A stretch of 16,670 bases of DNA from Flavobacteriales bacterium. Its GTDB lineage: Bacteria > Bacteroidota > Bacteroidia > Flavobacteriales_D > Crocinitomicaceae. The stretch spans positions 1 to 16,670 of the forward strand of contig JABJEE010000015.1 in assembly GCA_018665005.1 (NCBI GenBank). The letters are read 5' to 3'. Below the pieces are notes generated by a model that did no database searches, was not told the DNA's origin, and saw only the letters and a list, made by a program, of their open reading frames with translations. The translations under genes and the position numbers were made by a program. This document shows, piece after piece, positions 1 to 5,831 of this stretch (the first letter of the stretch is position 1; every line of letters starts with the position of its first letter).

Positions 1-916
1 CCAACATGTTTATAAATGCATCTGGAAAATATCCTTTTTCACGATATCCAGAATACAATTCACCTTCAGCCGTTGTCCAGTCAATCGGAAAAACAGGAAA
101 ACCTAAACGATCTCCATCCCGTTTAGACAGTTTTCCATTCCCATCAGGCTTAAGCAGTAGTGGGAGATGAGCGAATTCAGGTCTTTTCCATCCAAATGCA
201 TCATAAAGAAGTACATGAAGTGGGGCAGAGGGTAACCATTCTTCACCTCGAATGACATGACTGATTTTCATGGCATGGTCATCGACAATATTCGCCAAAT
301 GGTAGGTTGGCATTCCGTCGCTTTTAAAAAGAACCTTGTCATCTAAATTGTTTGTGTTTACTACAACCCATCCTCTTATGTTATCTTCGAATCGAACCTC
401 TTCATTTCTGGGCATTTTCATTCTAATGACATATGGAGCTCCTTCCTCTAACAATCGGTCAACCTCTGATTTTGGAAGTGTAAGCGAATTTCTCAAATTC
501 ATTCTACTAACTCCGTTATATTGCCAATTGGGCATCCCCATTTTTTTTGCCTCTGATCTCATTCGATCGAGTTCTTCAGGGGTATCGAATGCATAATATG
601 CATTGTCATTTTCAATGAGCTTTTCAGCGAAACTGCGATAGCTCGATTTTCTTTCTGATTGAATATATGGCCCGTATTCTCCACCGATCCCAGGTCCTTC
701 ATCTGGGCTAATTCCACACCAGTTTAGGGACTCAAGAATGTAATCCTGAGCACCTTGAACAAATCTTGTTTGATCTGTATCTTCAATACGGATAATAAAT
801 GTTCCTTTATGTTTTTTAGCAAAAAGATAATTATATAAGGCTGTTCTTACCCCTCCCATATGTAATGGTCCAGTGGGTGATGGAGCAAAGCGAACACGAA
901 CTTCGTTTAATGACAT
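1..916 (-). CDS. gltX: Glutamate--tRNA ligase (GltX), 3' end cut off by the window
   Basis: Class I aminoacyl-tRNA synthetase that charges tRNA-Glu with glutamate in the cytoplasm. I translated the minus strand from the ATG at 916; it begins MSLNEVRVRFAPSPTGPLHM. The HIGH-type signature is seen as HMGG at residues 19-22, inside the usual APSPTGxLHxGGxRTAL context. The second ATP-binding signature (KMSKS type) is KLSKR at residues 262-266, as is common in bacterial GluRS. About 305 residues are visible of a family length near 500, so the anticodon-binding domain lies outside the window. It sits 43 bp downstream of the DUF4249 gene on the same strand, but a clean -7 element in that gap suggests its own transcription. 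No frame break is seen. Confidence 0.96.
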   Translation of the reverse strand, partial: MSLNEVRVRFAPSPTGPLHMGGVRTALYNYLFAKKHKGTFIIRIEDTDQTRFVQGAQDYILESLNWCGISPDEGPGIGGEYGPYIQSERKSSYRSFAEKLIENDNAYYAFDTPEELDRMRSEAKKMGMPNWQYNGVSRMNLRNSLTLPKSEVDRLLEEGAPYVIRMKMPRNEEVRFEDNIRGWVVVNTNNLDDKVLFKSDGMPTYHLANIVDDHAMKISHVIRGEEWLPSAPLHVLLYDAFGWKRPEFAHLPLLLKPDGNGKLSKRDGDRLGFPVFPIDWTTAEGELYSGYREKGYFPDAFINML

Positions 917-932
917 AATTTGAATTTGGAGG

Positions 933-940
933 CAAAGATA
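933..940 (-). promoter_or_regulatory. Candidate -7 promoter element for gltX
   Basis: Read on the minus strand the bases are TATCTTTG, a perfect match to the Bacteroidota -7 consensus TAnnTTTG. The element ends 16 bases before the gltX ATG, which would leave a very short leader. At the expected -33 spacing (about 20 nt upstream) there is TTA rather than TTG, so the upstream half is weak. The assignment rests on the -7 box and its position only. Confidence 0.5.
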
Positions 941-959
941 GTTAAATCCTATATGTTAC

Positions 960-1910
960 TTAAGGATAACAATATAAAGTATCGTAATATGGGCTGTATC
1001 CTGCCCAAACCCCCAATGCGCCATCGCTCATATTACTGGGAGCATTAATTGGTGTAGAAAAAGGATTGCCTGAATTTACAATTTGATTTAGCTTGGCATC
1101 GTAATATGTAAATACGTATTGATCCATTTTTGAAAACTTTACAACTACAGTATCACCCAATCGATAATATCTTTTAAACTCCTTTAAGTGAGTGGAATCT
1201 TTACGGTTCATGGGGTTTTCGTAAAAGAACTCAAATGAGATGCCATCAAAATATTGGTCATCAAAGTATCCTCCTCGCCCTCTTTTAAAGATGTCATCCT
1301 TTGGCAACCCATTTGATTTTAGATTGGTCCTTTTGACTTCCCACTTGTAGCCGTCGAATTGGTTTGGCGTATCTGATAATATCGCCCAAGAGTATCCATA
1401 TTCAATTGTTTCAGGCTCTAATTTCCAATAGATTGAATCCAATGGGGTAGGAGGTACAATTTTCGTTGTGCCCACGTAGCTCTTATTGTCATGGCGAATT
1501 CGCAGTGTATAATCCTTATTAATTTCTCCAATAAGAGCTGTATTTGAGTAGACCATAATAGGGATCTGTAAAATCTCACTGTGTTTTTTTAGACGTAACA
1601 TCTCAGCCAATTTATATTGAGATTGGAGTGGTAGGTCAGCGATATTGTATAGCTGAAGATCGAATGTGTCATTCTCACAAATAATTTCTACCTCAGCATC
1701 ATAGATGAAACCCGTTAGATATGACGATAAGTCTGTAGCAGAATAAATGTCTGCAGAGGTACTTAAAAGTACCAAAGGATATTGATTAGTCTCAATAGTT
1801 CCATCAACTACGATTTCTGCTACATATCCAGGGATATCAATTTCAACCTCTTTAGTGCAAGAGAAAATAGTAATCAAACAAAGGAATAAAATAGGTAATA
1901 AAAATTTCAT
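960..1910 (-). CDS. DUF4249 family lipoprotein
   Basis: A 316-residue protein of unknown biochemical function. Residues 1-17 form a lipoprotein signal peptide with a lipobox ending at Cys18 (TIFSC). The mature start CTKEVEIDIP, followed by a VVDGTIE / PLVLLS stretch, is the usual opening of DUF4249 proteins, which are Bacteroidota-specific and, as I recall, often encoded beside TonB-dependent receptors. The charged residues just after the cysteine (C-T-K-E-V-E) resemble the lipoprotein export signal that sends Bacteroidota lipoproteins to the cell surface, so surface exposure is plausible but unproven. It is the last gene of the six-gene block, 37 bp after the metallophosphatase. By inference it could be an accessory or binding lipoprotein of the receptor encoded at 5832-8573. 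The minus-strand sequence TAACTTTC at 1922-1929, in the upstream gap, is one base off a -7 box. Confidence 0.8.
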   Translation of the reverse strand: MKFLLPILFLCLITIFSCTKEVEIDIPGYVAEIVVDGTIETNQYPLVLLSTSADIYSATDLSSYLTGFIYDAEVEIICENDTFDLQLYNIADLPLQSQYKLAEMLRLKKHSEILQIPIMVYSNTALIGEINKDYTLRIRHDNKSYVGTTKIVPPTPLDSIYWKLEPETIEYGYSWAILSDTPNQFDGYKWEVKRTNLKSNGLPKDDIFKRGRGGYFDDQYFDGISFEFFYENPMNRKDSTHLKEFKRYYRLGDTVVVKFSKMDQYVFTYYDAKLNQIVNSGNPFSTPINAPSNMSDGALGVWAGYSPYYDTLYCYP

Positions 1911-1947
1911 AAATATTTAATGAAAGTTAATCAATATTTAGAAGAGC

Positions 1948-2850
1948 TTATATAATTTCAATATTGCTTTTTCTTTTCATTTTGGAACTGATATCGATGT
2001 CAATTCTTCCCAGCTGAATGCCTGCCCATCCCACTTGATTGACCAATACGAGTTCCCCGATGAGGTTTTTTTCTATGATCGGTTTTTCAAGAAAAGTATG
2101 TGTGTGCCCACCAATAATAACATGAATGTTTTTCGTTTGACTGGCTAAGACAAGATCTGAAACTTTTTCTCTACTATCATAAGAAAAGCCAAGGTGAGAT
2201 AAGCAAATGATTAAATCACACCCTTCCTGTTTTAATATTTCAGCCGTTCGGTTTGCGATTTTGATGGGGTTTTGGTAGACGGTATCACCGTAATTGCCCT
2301 TTGAAACCAATCCATCCAATTCAACACCTATACCAAATACGCCAATTTTAATTCCGTCTTTATTAAATACATGGTATGGCTCTGTTTCATTTTTCAATAG
2401 GGTATTCGAGAAGTCGTAATTGGAGCACAGAAACGGGAAATTAGCATGTTTTTTTGCAAGCTTAAAACCTTCAAGTCCAATATCAAAATCATGATTACCC
2501 ATGGTACTTGCATCATAGCCCATTTTACTCATGAGTTTCATTTCAAGATTCCCATTAAATGTATTAAAATAAGGAGTTCCCTGAAAGATGTCTCCAGCAT
2601 CTAGTAGAATTACATTTTGTTCTTCACTTCGAATTTTTTCAATGATTTCAAATCTTTTTGCCACTCCGCCCATGCCTGGATATTTTGAGTGATTTTCAGG
2701 GAAAGGGTCAATATTTGAGTGGGTATCATTGGTGTGTAGAATTGTGATTTTTTTTGCTTTTCTATTGTGAGCTTGGGCCATGATTTTAGGAGCTAAAAGT
2801 ATACCCCCGGAGCTCAATATGAATTGTTGGAAAAAAGATCTTCTTTTCAT
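1948..2850 (-). CDS. Exported metallophosphatase, N-terminal half of a 5'-nucleotidase (UshA type)
   Basis: A calcineurin-like metallophosphoesterase of 300 residues matching the catalytic N-terminal domain of UshA-type 5'-nucleotidases, which hydrolyse nucleotides and related phosphoesters using two metal ions. Metal-ligand motifs are all present: NDTH (D42, H44), GDIFQGTPYF (D87), GNHD (118-121), SHLG (H219) and GGHTHT (H249, H251). The N-terminus MKRRSFFQQF, with twin arginines, a hydrophobic stretch and an AQA site near residue 27, looks like a Tat signal. The 5'-nucleotidase C-terminal domain, usually fused after it and needed for nucleotide recognition, is absent here and is encoded by the gene just upstream, overlapping by ATGA. 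The two products probably act together in the periplasm. The family call is firm; the exact substrate is inferred. Confidence 0.92.
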   Translation of the reverse strand: MKRRSFFQQFILSSGGILLAPKIMAQAHNRKAKKITILHTNDTHSNIDPFPENHSKYPGMGGVAKRFEIIEKIRSEEQNVILLDAGDIFQGTPYFNTFNGNLEMKLMSKMGYDASTMGNHDFDIGLEGFKLAKKHANFPFLCSNYDFSNTLLKNETEPYHVFNKDGIKIGVFGIGVELDGLVSKGNYGDTVYQNPIKIANRTAEILKQEGCDLIICLSHLGFSYDSREKVSDLVLASQTKNIHVIIGGHTHTFLEKPIIEKNLIGELVLVNQVGWAGIQLGRIDIDISSKMKRKSNIEII

Positions 2851-3575
2851 TTAATCCGACTATTTTCATCATTAATTAATTGACCTTGTATTTTCGCCTC
2901 CTCAATGACGACATCCCTGATCAATTTGTTTGTTTCAACAGTTTCGATGCTTTTTTGAAAAAAATCCATATGGTCTCCTCCATTGTACAGATAATCGGAG
3001 GTGATAACCCAAAAATCTTCGGCCTCTGTTTTGTCAAAACCATTAAATTGAATGATCCCATTGGTCATGGTGATATTAGAAATGGGCTCTCCGCCCGTTT
3101 CTGAAAGGTATAATTCAATGGATTCTAATTCCTTGATGGGAAGCCTAGCCCAGATAATTGTATTGTCAAATGGCATTAATTTGTAAAGGTCTCCCAAATA
3201 GACAGGACCAATACCAATACTCGATCTAATTCCCCCGGTATTTAGAAGACAGAATACGGGTTTAGACATTTTTACATTCTTTGTCTGATTCGTGAAAACG
3301 ACATCTGCCATCCAATTCATAAGATTGGATGAGGGCCGGTTTACAACGAAATTTGTGTTTGAAGAGGCGACTTCGATATTCATTTTCTCATCCAATTCCT
3401 TTCGATAAGGCTGAATGATGTCATTCATAATATCAGACTCTTTAGTCGACTTTTCCACCTTAATTTGAGGTGTGGTTTCTATGTGTAAATAACGAGTGCA
3501 AGCCGAAAGACCTGCACCGATTATGAATAATGATATAAATAATTTGATTTTACTCAATGATGACTTTCTTTTCAA
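2847..3575 (-). CDS. 5'-nucleotidase C-terminal domain lipoprotein
   Basis: A 242-residue protein consisting of a lipoprotein signal (lipobox GLSAC, Cys26) and one 5'-nucleotidase C-terminal domain, the part that binds the nucleobase in UshA-type enzymes. Recognisable motifs are NTGGIRSS (112-119), LGDLYKLMPFDN (127-138) and YLYNGGDHMDFF (195-206). There is no metallophosphatase domain; that half is the next gene, joined by a 4-bp stop/start overlap. No acidic surface-export signal follows the cysteine (CTRYLHIE), so a periplasm-facing anchor is more likely. The start is TTG at 3575, preceded by AAAGG, inside the end of the endonuclease gene (26-bp overlap). A second in-frame TTG at 3557 would also leave a good signal peptide, and no suitable ATG is available. 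Confidence 0.9.
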   Translation of the reverse strand: MKRKSSLSKIKLFISLFIIGAGLSACTRYLHIETTPQIKVEKSTKESDIMNDIIQPYRKELDEKMNIEVASSNTNFVVNRPSSNLMNWMADVVFTNQTKNVKMSKPVFCLLNTGGIRSSIGIGPVYLGDLYKLMPFDNTIIWARLPIKELESIELYLSETGGEPISNITMTNGIIQFNGFDKTEAEDFWVITSDYLYNGGDHMDFFQKSIETVETNKLIRDVVIEEAKIQGQLINDENSRIK

Positions 3576-5826
3576 GAGTGCCTTTATCCGTTATTACCAT
3601 TAAAATATATGTGCCGGATGAAAGGGTAGAACTATCAATCATTACAACTGGAGAATCCAAACTGGATTCATTAATCAATATTTGACCAGATGAATTGATT
3701 AATCTGTATGATTTAATATTTAAGCCATTGATTTGAGCGTAAATTTCATTTTTTGCAGGTATAGGGAACACTGAAAAATTGCTTTCCATTTGTTCTAAAA
3801 GCCCAATATTTCCGCATAAATCAGTGTTGTATGTCATTTGATAAAAATCAATAAAGCAGGCAAAGTCTATAGAATCAATAAATGGGTTTCTATTTCCTTG
3901 AAGGTTGTATATATATTCATGTCTGGCAATTTCATAATTATCGGGCACGTCATTAAAATGCCATGTTCTCAATGTCTCTTGACTCTGGTTCGATGGTATC
4001 CCCCAGTTTAATCCGCCTGTTCCGTTATAGCATGTTGCCATGTACATAATCGCCCTTGCTGCATTGCCCTTATGCGATGCACGAGGCTCATAAACAAGCT
4101 GTCCGGCATCATTATAACCGACACTTCCCTCTAGGTAGTTAAAAACAGTATTACCTGTTATGTCAGCTAGGGGGAGATTACTCCTTGGCGAGTTTGCATT
4201 GGGTAAATTGGCGGGGTACAAATTGTGTTGATCGGAATATTCTTCCTCTTCAGGATTATTACAAGGAAAGGTAGGCATCCAAGAGTGGGCGTATGTATGT
4301 TCTCTTGAGAAATCGTTATCTGACCAATCAAATGGGTCGTTAAAAACTTTGTTTTCTCCTGAATAGCAGCACGTAACATATGACTGACCATTAATTGTAT
4401 CTTTTACTTCAAACTGACTCATCAAGGTCGTTTTGTATAGGAAATAGGTGATGTAATTGTGTGGATTGATTAATGCAGTCAATTCCGATACCAAATCAGA
4501 GTTGGACGTTGATATCCCGTCGTAATAATTCCCTACTTGTGATCCTAAAGATGTTATCTGACCTTCTGCAGGGTTGTTTTGTAAATAATTCTCAAAACCA
4601 TTAGACCCGTTAAAAGCAAAAACCTTGAAATAGTAATTTTGATTCGCAATGATTCCTCGTGGTGTAAAGCTCGTTCCACTACCAACATAGGCAACCTTAG
4701 CGTCAGCAATATAATCTCCTCTTCTGTAAGTAGTCGCATCGGAAGGAGATTCTGTAATAGGAGAGCCATTTTTCCACAATACAATATATTTCTCCGCATT
4801 TGTTCCATCTAAGTATTCACCAGAAAGGGTATAGGGTTTAACGTTAGGGAAACTTAATGAGCTTGGATTAGAACTTGGTTCTGTTGCGACGTTATCTGTT
4901 CCGACAGCATCTATATTTATGGTGTAGGGGTTTTCGTCGTCATCGTCATTGCCTATAGCTAGTATTGCAGAAACGGATCCTGTCGTCGAGGCAGCAAAAT
5001 CCAAATTAAAATTTTGAGAGGATAACGGACCAATTGTTGTTGGAGCTAAATTTGTCGAAAAGTCTCCAGCATTTGCGCCCGAAAATGAAACACTTGAGAT
5101 GGTTAACGTTTGTGACCCCGTATTTTCAACTGTAAGCGATGTAGAAGCAGAGTTGCCGATCATGAAAGTTTCATTATTCAGAACATCCATTCCTCCAATT
5201 TTAACATTTATTTCTCTTGCCGGAGCGACATATGGAAATATGTCATTCAAATCTCTTGGTATAAGCTGATAGTTTGCATTAAATTGACCCAATAAAGCAA
5301 CAATGGAGACTGGACCAGAAGGAACCGCTGTTCCATCAATATCAGTAGACCCATTAATACGCACATCAAGTGTATTTGCACCGTCAGTAATTTGAACAGT
5401 ACTGCTACCACTGGCAAAAACACCACTTTGGACAAATGTCACATTGTCAATTCGAACCAATTGCGCCTCCAAGGCTTCTGTTGCGCTTGTTATTGGAATG
5501 ATAAGAGGTTGTGGCAATGTTCCTTGACCAAAACTTGTAAAGCCAGTTGTAGGTGAAAGTTCTAATAAGCCACTAAATTCGAATAACACACCTGTTGCAG
5601 AAATTGAATCTCCTCTTTGGACACTTGAAAGATTATTTCCATAGGCAGGTAATGCTGCACTTCCATCTTGTATATATCTAATGTTACCTAGCTCAGATCC
5701 ATTGGTGGCAACTCCTGTGATCGTAACTGTTTGGCCGATCGCCTCGTTTCTTGCATCAGCAATCGTCTGACTAATCAATATATTAGATAAAAGAATGATG
5801 CTTAATGTTGTAAATAGTTTATTCAT
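3550..5826 (-). CDS. Secreted multidomain endonuclease I with T9SS sorting domain
   Basis: A 758-residue secreted nuclease. A signal peptide covers residues 1-20. Residues about 21-195 resemble an OB-fold-like nucleic-acid-binding region (VTITGVATN, YIQDGS). Residues about 205-312 match an ASPM-SPD-2-Hydin / choice-of-anchor D type beta-sandwich (SLTVENTGSQTLTISSVSFS), and about 313-425 an FN3-like linker domain. The catalytic endonuclease I domain runs from about 433 to 665, with REHTYAHSW (E509, H510, H514), DQHNLYP (D532, H534, N535), SHKGNAARAIMYM (584-596) and QGNRNPFID. In Vibrio Vvn-type enzymes the equivalent Glu-His pair and Asn bind Mg and activate water. Residues about 684-758 are a T9SS type A sorting domain (FSVFPIPAKNEI). 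The start lies 5 bp after the receptor stop, so the two are very likely co-transcribed. The N-terminal domain names are less certain than the nuclease. Confidence 0.92.
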   Translation of the reverse strand: MNKLFTTLSIILLSNILISQTIADARNEAIGQTVTITGVATNGSELGNIRYIQDGSAALPAYGNNLSSVQRGDSISATGVLFEFSGLLELSPTTGFTSFGQGTLPQPLIIPITSATEALEAQLVRIDNVTFVQSGVFASGSSTVQITDGANTLDVRINGSTDIDGTAVPSGPVSIVALLGQFNANYQLIPRDLNDIFPYVAPAREINVKIGGMDVLNNETFMIGNSASTSLTVENTGSQTLTISSVSFSGANAGDFSTNLAPTTIGPLSSQNFNLDFAASTTGSVSAILAIGNDDDDENPYTINIDAVGTDNVATEPSSNPSSLSFPNVKPYTLSGEYLDGTNAEKYIVLWKNGSPITESPSDATTYRRGDYIADAKVAYVGSGTSFTPRGIIANQNYYFKVFAFNGSNGFENYLQNNPAEGQITSLGSQVGNYYDGISTSNSDLVSELTALINPHNYITYFLYKTTLMSQFEVKDTINGQSYVTCCYSGENKVFNDPFDWSDNDFSREHTYAHSWMPTFPCNNPEEEEYSDQHNLYPANLPNANSPRSNLPLADITGNTVFNYLEGSVGYNDAGQLVYEPRASHKGNAARAIMYMATCYNGTGGLNWGIPSNQSQETLRTWHFNDVPDNYEIARHEYIYNLQGNRNPFIDSIDFACFIDFYQMTYNTDLCGNIGLLEQMESNFSVFPIPAKNEIYAQINGLNIKSYRLINSSGQILINESSLDSPVVMIDSSTLSSGTYILMVITDKGTLEKKVIIE

Positions 5827-5831
5827 AATTG

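Noticed and set aside
336..596. 86-residue plus-strand open frame opposite gltX
   Set aside because: It lies wholly antisense to a conserved synthetase, has no recognisable domain or start context, and is a shadow frame.
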